A stretch of DNA of 30,757 nucleotides from an uncultured Rhodocyclaceae bacterium (GCA_900549295.1 URNG01000025.1:1-30757); one strand, 5' to 3'. Shown: positions 1 to 8,467, numbered from the stretch's first letter. Made by a program: numbers and translations. The notes: generated by a model from the letters alone, not told the origin.

Positions 1-1
1 G

Positions 2-334
2 CCCGTCAGAGGGTGCGGCTGGATGGCGGGGGGGACCAAGCCGGTGCCGGCGGGGGCGACGGCGGTGGGTAATCCGGCGCGCATCATCGACGCGCAAAGC
101 CGCGAACGGGAGGCGCAGGCGGAAAAACTCGGTTTCTCCGCCTATGCCGTGGCGCGCGATCAGGACGATCCGCTCGCCAAGGCCATTCATGGCCTGCTCG
201 ACCATGCCGGCGAGACGGATCGCCGCTTGAGCGAACTCATCAAGAAACTGGCGGAAAAAGGCGTGTGCTGCGAGGAGACCTTGCGCTCGCACGATGATTT
301 CGACGCGCAATACCTGAGTAAAATAGTTGACTAA
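2..334 (+). CDS. cysE: Serine O-acetyltransferase, C-terminal part (5' truncated)
   Basis: Only the last ~110 codons are present. The segment T-K-P-V-P-A-G-A-T-A-V-G-N-P-A-R is the typical end of the left-handed beta-helix of CysE, which makes O-acetylserine for cysteine synthesis. It is followed by a charged helical tail ending in YLSKIVD. The gene lies directly before iscR, an order common in betaproteobacteria, so cysteine supply sits beside cysteine-fed Fe-S assembly. The first ~35 bases, before the TKPVP segment, do not encode the expected repeat hexapeptides in any single frame. They contain a run of seven G, so an error at the contig edge is likely. The stop codon overlaps the upstream IscR-like motif. 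The family call is firm; the truncated start cannot be judged. Confidence 0.85.
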   Translation, partial: PVRGCGWMAGGTKPVPAGATAVGNPARIIDAQSREREAQAEKLGFSAYAVARDQDDPLAKAIHGLLDHAGETDRRLSELIKKLAEKGVCCEETLRSHDDFDAQYLSKIVD

Positions 335-392
335 TCGCCGTGGGCTGGATCATAGTTGACCCAATTGCCAGGTTATTTGCGGGAGAGCAAAA
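321..392 (+). promoter_or_regulatory. isc operon promoter and IscR-like binding region
   Basis: Two direct copies of ATAGTTGAC occur 29 bp apart, at 323-331 and 352-360. Both match the left half of the known type 1 IscR site (ATASYYGACT...). The second copy continues through AATT to GGTTAT at 371-376, resembling the right half of the E. coli iscR-promoter site. TTGACT (327-332) with CATAGT (351-356), spacer 18, is a plausible sigma-70 promoter. The Shine-Dalgarno GGGAGAG is at 381-387, five bases before the iscR ATG. Binding would give the usual [2Fe-2S]-IscR autorepression. The right halves are imperfect, so the sites are inferred. Confidence 0.6.
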
Positions 393-890
393 ATGCGTTT
401 GACGACCAAAGGGCGCTTCGCCGTGACTGCCATGCTCGACCTCGCGCTGCGCGGTGAAAACGGGCCGGTGGCGCTGGCGGGCGTGGCGGAACGGCAGCAG
501 ATTTCGCTGTCCTATCTGGAGCAGTTGTTCGGTAAATTGCGCCGGCATCGGCTGGTGGATTCGGTGCGCGGTCCCGGCGGCGGTTACTGCATCGCCCGGC
601 CGCTGGCGATGGTCAGCGTTGCCGACATCATCCGCGCGGTGGATGAACATCTGGATGCGACGCAATGCGGCGGTCTGGAGAACTGCCACGGCGATCAGCG
701 TTGCATGACGCACGACCTGTGGGCGACGCTCAACAGCAAGATGTTCGAATATCTGGGCTCGGTCAGCCTGGCCGATCTGGTCAATCAGGAAAAGCACAAG
801 TCGGGCGGCATGACGGCCTTGATCGATCATCGCCCGCTGGGGCCGAGTCCGCGCCGCAGCGAGCGCGACAAGAGCGCGGCCAGCGTCTGA
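393..890 (+). CDS. iscR: Fe-S cluster sensing Rrf2-family regulator IscR
   Basis: This 165-residue protein starts MRLTTKGRFAVTAMLDLA, the typical IscR winged-helix N-terminus. The cluster ligands are visible as C-x5-C-x5-C followed by M-T-H (QCGGLENCHGDQRCMTH), matching the three Cys and one His that hold [2Fe-2S] in E. coli IscR. It is therefore expected to sense cluster status and repress this operon through the sites upstream, while apo-IscR acts on other promoters. It is first in the isc operon. The stop lies 8 bases before the next start. The length is normal for the family. Confidence 0.96.
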   Translation: MRLTTKGRFAVTAMLDLALRGENGPVALAGVAERQQISLSYLEQLFGKLRRHRLVDSVRGPGGGYCIARPLAMVSVADIIRAVDEHLDATQCGGLENCHGDQRCMTHDLWATLNSKMFEYLGSVSLADLVNQEKHKSGGMTALIDHRPLGPSPRRSERDKSAASV

Positions 891-898
891 AAGCCAGC

Positions 899-2065
899 AT
901 GTTTGCGCCGGCATATCTCGACCATAACGCCACCACGCCGCTCGATCCGGCGGTGCGCGCGGCCATGCTGCCGTGGCTGGAAAATCTGTGCGGTAACGCC
1001 TCCAGCCGCCACGAATACGGCCGACAGGCGCGCTCGGCGGTCGATGCGGCGCGCCAGCAGGTGGCGGTGGCGCTCAATGCGCATCCGACGGAAATCATTT
1101 TTACGAGTGGCGGCAGCGAAGCCAACAACCTGTTTCTGAAAGGCGCGGCAGCGTGCCGGAAACCGGGGCGGCTGGCGGTATCGGCCATCGAGCACCCCTG
1201 TGTGCTGCAACCGGCGCGCCAGTTGCAGCGCCAGGGCTGGCAGTTGCGCGAAATCGCGGTCGACGGCGAGGGTGTCGTCGAGGCCGGGGATTACGCGCAG
1301 GCGCTGGCGGAGCAGCCGGCCCTGCTGTCCATCATGCTCGCCAACAACGAAACCGGCGCGGTGCAGGAACTGCCTGCCCTGGCCGCCGCCGCGCGGCGGG
1401 CGGGAGCGACGCTGCACAGCGACGCGGTGCAGGCTTTCGGCAAGCTGCCGCTCGATTTCCGCATGCTGAACGCTGCCGGCGTGCAGGCGCTCACCGTTTC
1501 GGCGCACAAGATCAACGGCCCGAAAGGCGCTGCCGCGCTGGTGGTGGACAAGCGGGTGGAACTGGCGCCGCTGATTGCCGGCGGCGGCCACGAGCGCGGC
1601 CTGCGTTCAGGCACCGAAAACGTCCCGGCCATCGTCGGTTTCGGTGTGGCGGCGGAACTTGCGGCGCAGCGCGCTGCCCAAGCGGCGGCGCGGGCCGGGC
1701 AACTGCGCGAGGAACTCGAGCGCGGCCTGCTGGCCTTGGGGGCGAAAATCTTTTCCCGCAAGGCGCCACGCCTGAGCAACACCTGTTATTTCGCGCTGCC
1801 CGGTATCGACGGTGAAACCCTGGTTGGCAGGCTCGACCGGGCCGGTTTCGCGGTGGCCAGCGGCGCCGCCTGTTCCAGCGCCAATCCGGAGCCGTCGCAT
1901 GTTTTGCAGGCGATGGGCATCGCGCCGGAACTTGCGCGCGGCGCGGTGCGTCTGAGTCTGGGAGCCGGCAACGATGCCGGCGAAGTGAAACGATTCATTG
2001 CCGCCTTGCAGACAACGGTCGGCGACCTGCAAGGACTGACGGCCATCGAAGCGGGCCGGATGTGA
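899..2065 (+). CDS. Second cysteine desulfurase, NifS/IscS class I, between iscR and iscS
   Basis: This 388-residue PLP enzyme starts at ATG 899, eight bases after iscR. An open frame extends further upstream, but MFAPAYLDHNATTPLD is the proper N-terminus of the family. The PLP lysine is in SAHKINGPKG (K204). The catalytic cysteine is C325 in SGAACSSANPEP, a class I long-loop active site. Both catalytic residues are present, so it should convert L-cysteine to alanine and an enzyme persulfide. It clearly differs from the IscS encoded just downstream. It lacks the SPLWEMYKDGVDL tail that IscS uses near its IscU contact. It may feed another sulfur acceptor or be a NifS-like spare. I do not assign a symbol. 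Confidence 0.9.
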   Translation: MFAPAYLDHNATTPLDPAVRAAMLPWLENLCGNASSRHEYGRQARSAVDAARQQVAVALNAHPTEIIFTSGGSEANNLFLKGAAACRKPGRLAVSAIEHPCVLQPARQLQRQGWQLREIAVDGEGVVEAGDYAQALAEQPALLSIMLANNETGAVQELPALAAAARRAGATLHSDAVQAFGKLPLDFRMLNAAGVQALTVSAHKINGPKGAAALVVDKRVELAPLIAGGGHERGLRSGTENVPAIVGFGVAAELAAQRAAQAAARAGQLREELERGLLALGAKIFSRKAPRLSNTCYFALPGIDGETLVGRLDRAGFAVASGAACSSANPEPSHVLQAMGIAPELARGAVRLSLGAGNDAGEVKRFIAALQTTVGDLQGLTAIEAGRM

Positions 2066-2108
2066 AACAAGCGACTAAAAACGACCGATCAACCTGACGA
2101 GATCAACC

Positions 2109-3320
2109 ATGAAATTGCCCATTTACCTCGATTACTCCGCAACCACGCCCGTCGATCCGCGCGTCGCAGAAAAGATGATCCCCTATCTGTGCGATCTGTT
2201 CGGCAACCCGGCCTCGCGCTCGCACAGCTTTGGCTGGGTGGCCGACGAAGCCGTGGAAACCGCGCGCCGGCAGGTGGCGGAACTGGTCGGGGCCGATCCC
2301 AAGGAAATCGTGTGGACTTCCGGGGCGACCGAATCGAACAACCTCGCCATCAAGGGCGCGGCCAATTTCTACGCCGGCACCAAGGGCAAGCACGTCATCA
2401 CGGTGAAAACCGAGCACAAGGCGGTGCTCGACACGGTGCGCGAACTGGAGCGCCAGGGGTTCGAAGCCACCTATCTCGACGTGCAGGAAAACGGCCTGAT
2501 CGACCTCGACACCTTCCGTGCGGCGATCCGCCCGGATACCGTGCTGGCCTCGGTGATGTTCGTCAATAACGAAATCGGCGTCATCCAGCCGATTGCCGAA
2601 CTGGGCGAAATCTGCCGCGAGAAGGGCGTCATTTTCCACGTCGATGCGGCACAGGCGACCGGCAAGGTGGACATTGATCTGAGCAAACTCAAGGTCGACC
2701 TGATGAGCTTTTCCGCCCACAAGACCTACGGCCCGAAAGGCATCGGCGCGCTGTACGTGCGGCGTAAACCACGCATCCGCCTGGAAGCGCAGATGCACGG
2801 CGGCGGCCACGAGCGGGGCTTCCGCTCCGGCACGCTGGCGACGCACCAGATCGTCGGCATGGGCGAGGCGTTTCGCATCGCGCGCGAGGAAATGGCGGGC
2901 GAAAACCAGCGCATCGCCGCCCTGCGCGACCGTTTCCTCAAGGGCTTGCTGGACATCGAGGCGAGTTTCGTCAATGGCGACCTGCAAGCGCGTATTCCGC
3001 ACAACCTCAACGTCAGCTTCGCCTACGTCGAGGGCGAATCGCTGATGATGGCGGTGAAAGACCTGGCGGTGTCCTCCGGCTCGGCCTGCACCTCGGCCAG
3101 CCTGGAGCCTTCCTACGTGCTGCGGGCGCTTGGGCGCAACGACGAACTGGCGCATAGTTCGATCCGCTTTTCCATCGGCCGCTTCACCACCGAAGAGGAA
3201 ATCGACTACGCCGTGCAGTTGCTGCATGCGAAAATCCAGAAATTGCGCGATCTTTCCCCGCTTTGGGAAATGTACAAGGACGGTGTCGACCTGAGCACCG
3301 TCCAATGGGCTGCACACTGA
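2109..3320 (+). CDS. iscS: Cysteine desulfurase IscS
   Basis: This 403-residue protein has the expected IscS sequence from end to end. The N-terminus is MKLPIYLDYSATTPVDPRV. The PLP lysine is K205 in SAHKTYGPKG, the catalytic cysteine is C327 in SSGSACTSASLEPSYVLRALG, and the C-terminus is SPLWEMYKDGVDLSTVQW. It supplies sulfane sulfur to IscU, and in other bacteria also to tRNA thiolation and molybdenum cofactor enzymes. It lies 43 bases after the extra desulfurase and 37 bases before iscU. Nothing essential is missing. Confidence 0.97.
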   Translation: MKLPIYLDYSATTPVDPRVAEKMIPYLCDLFGNPASRSHSFGWVADEAVETARRQVAELVGADPKEIVWTSGATESNNLAIKGAANFYAGTKGKHVITVKTEHKAVLDTVRELERQGFEATYLDVQENGLIDLDTFRAAIRPDTVLASVMFVNNEIGVIQPIAELGEICREKGVIFHVDAAQATGKVDIDLSKLKVDLMSFSAHKTYGPKGIGALYVRRKPRIRLEAQMHGGGHERGFRSGTLATHQIVGMGEAFRIAREEMAGENQRIAALRDRFLKGLLDIEASFVNGDLQARIPHNLNVSFAYVEGESLMMAVKDLAVSSGSACTSASLEPSYVLRALGRNDELAHSSIRFSIGRFTTEEEIDYAVQLLHAKIQKLRDLSPLWEMYKDGVDLSTVQWAAH

Positions 3321-3357
3321 CCCGCCCCGAACCGACCAGATACCACGGAGAAAAAAC

Positions 3358-3741
3358 ATGAGCTACAGCGTCAAAGTTATCGATCACTACGAAAATCCGC
3401 GCAACGTCGGTTCCTTCGGCAAGGAGGACGACGGCGTCGGCACCGGCATGGTCGGTGCGCCGGCCTGCGGCGACGTGATGAAATTGCAGATCAAGGTGAA
3501 CCCGTCCGGCGTCATCGAGGACGCCAAGTTCAAGACCTACGGTTGCGGCTCGGCGATCGCCTCGTCCTCGCTCGTCACCGAATGGGTCAAGGGCAAGACC
3601 GTGGATGAGGCTTTGTCGATCAAGAACACGGCGATCGCCGAGGAACTGGCGCTGCCGCCGGTGAAGATCCACTGCTCGATCCTGGCCGAGGACGCCATCA
3701 AGGCGGCGGTGGCCGACTACAAAAAGAAGCACGGAGAGTGA
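3358..3741 (+). CDS. iscU: Fe-S cluster scaffold IscU
   Basis: This 127-residue scaffold assembles [2Fe-2S] clusters from IscS sulfur. The three ligand cysteines are at C37 (PACGDV, with the conserved D39), C63 (YGCGSA) and C106 (KIHCSIL). The LPPVK motif recognised by the HscA chaperone is at residues 99-103. The start ATG follows the ribosome binding site GGAG in CACGGAG. The stop overlaps the region of the iscA ribosome binding site. The length equals that of E. coli IscU within a residue or so. Confidence 0.98.
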   Translation: MSYSVKVIDHYENPRNVGSFGKEDDGVGTGMVGAPACGDVMKLQIKVNPSGVIEDAKFKTYGCGSAIASSSLVTEWVKGKTVDEALSIKNTAIAEELALPPVKIHCSILAEDAIKAAVADYKKKHGE

Positions 3742-3743
3742 GC

Positions 3744-4067
3744 ATGGCAGTGACCTTGACCGACAAGGCGGTGAAGCGCGTCGCCAGTTTTCTGGAAAAA
3801 CGCGGCAAGGGCGTCGGCCTGCGCTTGGGCGTGCGCACCAGCGGCTGCTCCGGCATGGCCTACAAGCTCGAATTCGTCGATGAAATCAACGCCGACGACG
3901 TGGTGTTCGAGAACGCCGGTGTCAAGGTCATCGTCGATGCCAAAAGCCTGCCCTATCTGGAAGGCATGGAACTCGACTACGCGCGCGAGGGCCTGAACGA
4001 AGGCTTCAAGTTCAACAATCCGAACGTCAAAGACCAGTGCGGTTGCGGCGAATCGTTCAACGTTTGA
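3744..4067 (+). CDS. iscA: A-type Fe-S carrier IscA
   Basis: This 107-residue A-type carrier accepts or delivers Fe-S clusters to apo-proteins. The three conserved cysteines are C35 (TSGCSGMAY) and C99/C101 in the C-terminal CGCGESF motif. The ATG at 3744 (MAVTLTDKAVKRV) is preferred over an in-frame GTG at 3738. It gives the family N-terminus and places CGGAGAG upstream at good spacing. The gene begins two bases after the iscU stop, so translation is probably coupled. Confidence 0.96.
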   Translation: MAVTLTDKAVKRVASFLEKRGKGVGLRLGVRTSGCSGMAYKLEFVDEINADDVVFENAGVKVIVDAKSLPYLEGMELDYAREGLNEGFKFNNPNVKDQCGCGESFNV

Positions 4068-4074
4068 GCGCGCC

Positions 4075-4602
4075 TTGGATCTGAACGCCGACTTTTTCAC
4101 CCTGCTTGGCCTGCCGCGCCGCTTCCGTCTGCCGCCGGGCGAACTGGATACGCGCTACCGCGAATTGCAGGCGCGGGTACACCCGGATCGTTTCGCCAGC
4201 GCGCCGGAATCCGAGCGGCGGGTGTCGATGCAATGGGCGAGTCAGGCCAACGAGGCCTACCAGACCCTGAAAAAACCGCTGGGCCGGGCGCGTTACCTGA
4301 TCGAACTGGCCGGCGTCGATCTGCGCGCCGAAACCAATACCGCGATGCCGGCCGACTTCCTCATGGAACAGATGGAATGGCGCGAAGCGGTGCAGGAAGC
4401 GCGCAGCGACGGCAATCACCACGAGCTGGAGCGCCTGCATCACCGCTTGCAGGCGGACATCGCCGCGCGCTATGAGCAGATCGCCGCCTGGCTGGACGAC
4501 GCGCCGGATTTCGCGGCGGCGACCGATGCCGTGCGCCGCCAGATGTTCCTGGAAAAACTGTTGCTGGAAATCGAAGACGCCCTGGCGGCGCTGGAAGAGT
4601 AA
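4075..4602 (+). CDS. hscB: J-domain co-chaperone HscB
   Basis: This 175-residue co-chaperone brings IscU to HscA and stimulates its ATPase. The N-terminal J domain shows the HPD triad at residues 36-38 (RVHPDRF). The C-terminal three-helix region binds IscU. The start is almost certainly TTG at 4075 (read as fMet-DLNADFFTLLGLP): no ATG exists near the domain start, and the next would remove the J domain. It lies 7 bases after iscA. The weak start may keep its level below that of IscU and IscA. Confidence 0.94.
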   Translation: MDLNADFFTLLGLPRRFRLPPGELDTRYRELQARVHPDRFASAPESERRVSMQWASQANEAYQTLKKPLGRARYLIELAGVDLRAETNTAMPADFLMEQMEWREAVQEARSDGNHHELERLHHRLQADIAARYEQIAAWLDDAPDFAAATDAVRRQMFLEKLLLEIEDALAALEE

Positions 4603-4607
4603 AACAA

Positions 4608-6500
4608 ATGGCTTTATTTCAGATCGCCGAACCCGGCGAATCGGCAGCGCCGCACGAACACAAGCGGGCCATCGGCATCGACCTCGGCACCACCAATTCG
4701 CTGGTGGCTACAGTACGCAGCGGCATGGCGGTGTGCCTGAACGACGAGCACGGCCGCTCGCTGCTGCCTTCCGCCGTGCGCTACCATGTCGACGGCAGAA
4801 TCGAAGTCGGCTACGAAGTGCGCAAGAAGCAGGCGGAAGACCCGAAGAACACCATCGTTTCCGTCAAGCGTTTCATGGGGCGCGGCAAGGCCGACATCGT
4901 CCATGGCGAAACCCTGCCCTACGATTTCGTCGACGCGCCCGGCATGGTGCGCCTGAAAACCGTGGCCGGCGTCAAAAGTCCGGTGGAAATCTCGGCGGAA
5001 ATCCTGAAAACCCTGCAAAAGCGCGCCGAAGCCGCCCTGGGCGGCGAACTGGTGGGCGCGGTGATTACCGTTCCCGCCTATTTCGACGACGCGCAGCGCC
5101 AGGCGACCAAGGATGCGGCCCGGCTGGCCGGCCTCAATGTCCTGCGCCTGCTCAACGAGCCGACCGCGGCGGCCATCGCCTACGGCCTGGACAACGGCGC
5201 CGAGGGCGTCTATGCCGTGTACGACCTGGGCGGCGGCACCTTCGACATTTCCATCCTGCGCCTGACCAAAGGTGTGTTTGAAGTGCTGGCGACCGGCGGC
5301 GATACCGCCCTGGGCGGCGACGATTTCGACCATCGCATCTATTGCTGGGCGATCGAGCAGACCCGCCCGCAGCCCCTGTCGGCGGAAGATTCGCGGCATC
5401 TGATGATGCGCTGCCGCGAGGCCAAGGAATTCCTCACCCACAACCCGGAAGCGCCCATTTCGCTGCGGCTGGCGACCGGCGAAATGATCGACGTCAAGAT
5501 CGACGTGCAGACCTTCGCCGAAATCACCCGCAATCTGGTCAGCAAGACCCTGCAACCGATCAAGAAGGCCCTGCGCGACGCCGGCCTGCGGGCGGACGAG
5601 ATTCAGGGCGTGGTGATGGTGGGCGGAGCGACGCGCATTCCGCAGGTGCAGAAAGCCGTCGGCGATTTCTTCGGCCAGGAGCCGCTGACCAATCTCGACC
5701 CCGACAAGGTGGTGGCGCTGGGCGCGGCGACGCAGGCCAATCTGCTCGCTGGCAACAAGACCGGCAAGGACGACTGGCTGCTGCTCGACGTGATCCCGCT
5801 GTCGCTCGGCCTGGAAATCATGGGCGGGCTGACCGAAAAGGTGATTCCGCGCAATGCCACCATCCCCACGGCGCGCGCCCAGGAATTCACCACCTTCAAG
5901 GACGGGCAGACCGCCATGTCCATCCACGTCGTGCAGGGCGAGCGCGATCTGGCCGACGACTGCCGCTCGCTCGCCCGCTTCGAGCTGCGCGGCATTCCGC
6001 CGATGGTGGCGGGCGCGGCGCGCATCCGCGTGACCTTCCAGGTCGATGCCGACGGCCTCCTGTCGGTGACGGCGCGCGAGCAGGCGACCGGCGTCGAAGC
6101 CAGCATCGTGGTCAAGCCGTCCTACGGTCTGTCGGACGACGAAATCGCCGGCATGTTGCAGGATTCGCTCACCCACGCCAAGGACGACGCCATGACGCGG
6201 GCGCTGCGCGAGGCGCGGGTGGAAGCCGAGCGCCTGCTCGAAGCCACCGAGGCGGCGCTGACCGAGGACGCGCATTTGCTGGCGGCGGCCGAAATCGAAA
6301 AAATCCGGCTGGCGATGGACAAGCTGCGGGCGACGCTCTCTGGCGAAAACCGCCGCCAGATTCATCTGGCGATGGACGATCTGGGCTACGAAACCCAGGA
6401 GTTCGCCTACCGGCGCATGGATCAGAACGTCAAACGGGCGCTCGCCGGGCGCACCGTCGATGAACTCAGCGCACTACAGACGCCAGGAGAAAAGGCATGA
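4608..6500 (+). CDS. hscA: Hsp70-type chaperone HscA
   Basis: This 630-residue specialised Hsp70 helps transfer clusters from IscU to target proteins. The N-terminal ATPase domain is marked by IGIDLGTTNSLVATV, VPAYFDDAQRQATKDAARLAGL, YDLGGGTFDIS and GGATRIPQVQ. The substrate-binding domain and helical lid follow. It is slightly longer than the E. coli protein. The gene starts five bases after hscB. Its stop overlaps the fdx start in ATGA, which indicates translational coupling. Confidence 0.96.
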   Translation: MALFQIAEPGESAAPHEHKRAIGIDLGTTNSLVATVRSGMAVCLNDEHGRSLLPSAVRYHVDGRIEVGYEVRKKQAEDPKNTIVSVKRFMGRGKADIVHGETLPYDFVDAPGMVRLKTVAGVKSPVEISAEILKTLQKRAEAALGGELVGAVITVPAYFDDAQRQATKDAARLAGLNVLRLLNEPTAAAIAYGLDNGAEGVYAVYDLGGGTFDISILRLTKGVFEVLATGGDTALGGDDFDHRIYCWAIEQTRPQPLSAEDSRHLMMRCREAKEFLTHNPEAPISLRLATGEMIDVKIDVQTFAEITRNLVSKTLQPIKKALRDAGLRADEIQGVVMVGGATRIPQVQKAVGDFFGQEPLTNLDPDKVVALGAATQANLLAGNKTGKDDWLLLDVIPLSLGLEIMGGLTEKVIPRNATIPTARAQEFTTFKDGQTAMSIHVVQGERDLADDCRSLARFELRGIPPMVAGAARIRVTFQVDADGLLSVTAREQATGVEASIVVKPSYGLSDDEIAGMLQDSLTHAKDDAMTRALREARVEAERLLEATEAALTEDAHLLAAAEIEKIRLAMDKLRATLSGENRRQIHLAMDDLGYETQEFAYRRMDQNVKRALAGRTVDELSALQTPGEKA

Positions 6501-6832
6501 CCCAGATCGTTGTACTGCCCCATGAGGAACTTTGCCCGGAAGGCGCCGTGATCGAAGCGACGCCGGGCAAGTCGATCTGCCAGAACCTGCTCGACAACGA
6601 CATCGAACTCGACCACGCCTGCGAAATGTCCTGCGCCTGCACCACCTGCCACGTCATCGTGCGCGAGGGGTTCGAGGCGCTCGACGAGGCCACGGAAACC
6701 GAAGAAGACCTGCTCGACCGCGCCTGGGGCTTGGAACCCAATTCCCGCCTCGGCTGTCAGGCACTCGTCAATGCCACGCCGCTGGTGGTGGAAATTCCCA
6801 AATACAGCATCAACATGGCGAAGGAGGGCTAG
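6497..6832 (+). CDS. fdx: ISC-type [2Fe-2S] ferredoxin
   Basis: This 111-residue adrenodoxin-like ferredoxin donates electrons to cluster assembly on IscU/IscS. The cluster cysteines are C42, C48, C51 (HACEMSCACTTCHVIV) and C87 (RLGCQ). The extra C46 typical of ISC ferredoxins is also present. The start overlaps the hscA stop by four bases. It ends just before iscX. Confidence 0.97.
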   Translation: MTQIVVLPHEELCPEGAVIEATPGKSICQNLLDNDIELDHACEMSCACTTCHVIVREGFEALDEATETEEDLLDRAWGLEPNSRLGCQALVNATPLVVEIPKYSINMAKEG

Positions 6833-6834
6833 CC

Positions 6835-7029
6835 ATGAAGTGGACGGACATCAACGACATCGCCATCGAACTCGCCGAGGCCCATGCCGACAAGGACCCG
6901 CTGCGGGTCAACTTCGTCGACCTGCGCAACTGGGTCATGGCCCTGCCCGGTTTTGACGACGATCCCGAGCGCTGCGGCGAGAAAATCCTCGAAGCCATCC
7001 AGCAGGCGTGGATCGACGAGATGGATTGA
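6835..7029 (+). CDS. iscX: IscX (YfhJ) Fe-S assembly regulator
   Basis: This 64-residue acidic protein reads MKWTDINDIAIELAEAHADKDPLRVNFVDLRNWV, the standard IscX sequence. In E. coli it binds iron and competes for IscS, tuning desulfurase activity. A strong Shine-Dalgarno AAGGAGGG lies at 6821-6828, inside the end of fdx. An open frame extends upstream, but only the ATG at 6835 gives the family N-terminus. It is the last gene of the operon. Only 13 bases separate its stop from the stop of the convergent kinase gene, with no visible terminator between. Confidence 0.95.
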   Translation: MKWTDINDIAIELAEAHADKDPLRVNFVDLRNWVMALPGFDDDPERCGEKILEAIQQAWIDEMD

Positions 7030-7042
7030 CGAGGGGATTGAT

Positions 7043-8467
7043 TTACTGGTGCGCGCGCCAGCACAGGCTGATGCGCGCACCGCCCAGAGGAGCGCTGCCG
7101 GCGCTGGCGGTGCCGCCGTGCAGTTCCATGACGCGGCGGGCAATGGCCAATCCCAGGCCGTAGCCGCCGGTGGCGCGGTCACGCGAGCGGTCGAGGCGGG
7201 AGAAGGCGGAAAAAACGTGTTCGCGTTCTTCCTCGGGGATGCCGATACCGTCGTCGTCGACGTGGATGCGGATTTTTTCATCCGCCAGTTCGGCACCGAC
7301 CCGGATTTTCTGTTGCGCGTATTTGAAGGCATTGCGCAACAGATTGCGTAGCGCGTAGGGCATGGCTTTCTTGTCCAGATCGACGTGCAGGTTTTCCGGC
7401 AGGGCGCCGGTGTCGATCTCGATGTCCAGTTGCCGCCCGAGCAGGCGGATGGATTCCACTTCGTCGGCCAGCCAGTCGGCGAAGCGCACGCTGGAAAAGT
7501 GCGCTTCGGGGATTTCGCGCTCGAAGCGGGCGTAGGTGAGGCTGGTGTCGATCAGTTGGTCGAGCTCGTCGAGATCGGCTTCCATCATCGCCCACAGGCG
7601 CTGGCGTTCTTCCAGTTTGGGCGTTTCCGGCAGCATTTCCAGGGCAAAGCGCATGCGCGCGATCGGCGTGCGCAACTCGTGCGAGATGCCGCAGGAAAGC
7701 TCGCGGTGGGTGGCGAGCAATTGCTGCACACGCTCGTTCATGCTGTGCAGCGTTTCGGCGAGTGGTGCCAGGAGTTGCGTGCGTACCTGCGGTGCCGGTG
7801 CCTCGAACTTGCCGTCGCCGAGCAGCCGCGCGATCTGGCGCAGGGCTTCGAGGTCGCGCCAGACCGGGCGCACCCAGAACCACAGGGCAACGGCGAAAAT
7901 GACGCCGATCAGCCCCCAGGTCCACAGGCGCAGCCGCAAGTCGAGCGGCAAACCTTCCAGGTGTTCGGATTTGCGCGAGGCGGACAGCGGGCCGATGACC
8001 AGTACCTTGCTGCTGGTGCCCAGGCGGTAATACATGAGGTCGCGGTCGTGCGAGATGGCGATGTCGCCGGAATCGAGTTTGTCGATCTGGGCGCTGGCCA
8101 GGCGGACATCGAGTGAGCGGCGTTCGACGATGCCCAGCCGGTAGTAGAACTTGTCGTCGATCACCTTGATCTGTTCTTCCCACTGGCGGCGCGGGTGGCG
8201 ATACAACTCGTCTTCGATCAGGGTGATGGTGCCGCGCATGAAGCGGCGGGAGTAGTCGTCGGTGATGCCTTGCTGCGCGGTGGTGATGATGAAATCGGCG
8301 GTGAAGGCAATGGCGATGAAGGAACCCATCGCCAGAAAATAGAAGTTGAAGAACAGTTTGGACAGGCTGTACTGACCGCCGCGCCAGCGCGGCAGCGCCA
8401 CGCGAAAGAGCGAGCGGGCCAGCCCCGGGCGGGTGCCGGCGCCGTTTTCCGGCTCAGTCCCAGTCAT
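7043..8467 (-). CDS. RstB-like sensor histidine kinase
   Basis: This 474-residue membrane kinase has TM1 at about residues 39-58, a periplasmic sensor of ~120 residues, TM2 at about 181-200 and a HAMP region. The dimerisation box is GISHELRTPIARMRF, with phospho-acceptor H263. The ATPase domain shows the N box (LRNLLRNAFKYA), DDDGIGIP and GGYGLGLAIARR. The sensor segment (ITDDYSRRFMRGTITLIEDEL...) resembles the RstB family. RstB partners RstA and responds to acid and low magnesium in enterobacteria; the signal here is unknown. Its start overlaps the end of the regulator gene by 14 bases, so the pair is co-translated. It is the last gene of a four-gene minus-strand unit. Confidence 0.92.
   Translation of the reverse strand: MTGTEPENGAGTRPGLARSLFRVALPRWRGGQYSLSKLFFNFYFLAMGSFIAIAFTADFIITTAQQGITDDYSRRFMRGTITLIEDELYRHPRRQWEEQIKVIDDKFYYRLGIVERRSLDVRLASAQIDKLDSGDIAISHDRDLMYYRLGTSSKVLVIGPLSASRKSEHLEGLPLDLRLRLWTWGLIGVIFAVALWFWVRPVWRDLEALRQIARLLGDGKFEAPAPQVRTQLLAPLAETLHSMNERVQQLLATHRELSCGISHELRTPIARMRFALEMLPETPKLEERQRLWAMMEADLDELDQLIDTSLTYARFEREIPEAHFSSVRFADWLADEVESIRLLGRQLDIEIDTGALPENLHVDLDKKAMPYALRNLLRNAFKYAQQKIRVGAELADEKIRIHVDDDGIGIPEEEREHVFSAFSRLDRSRDRATGGYGLGLAIARRVMELHGGTASAGSAPLGGARISLCWRAHQ

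Noticed and set aside
4614..6365. 583-codon minus-strand frame opposite hscA
   Set aside because: It is an antisense shadow of a well-conserved Hsp70 gene and shows no domain.
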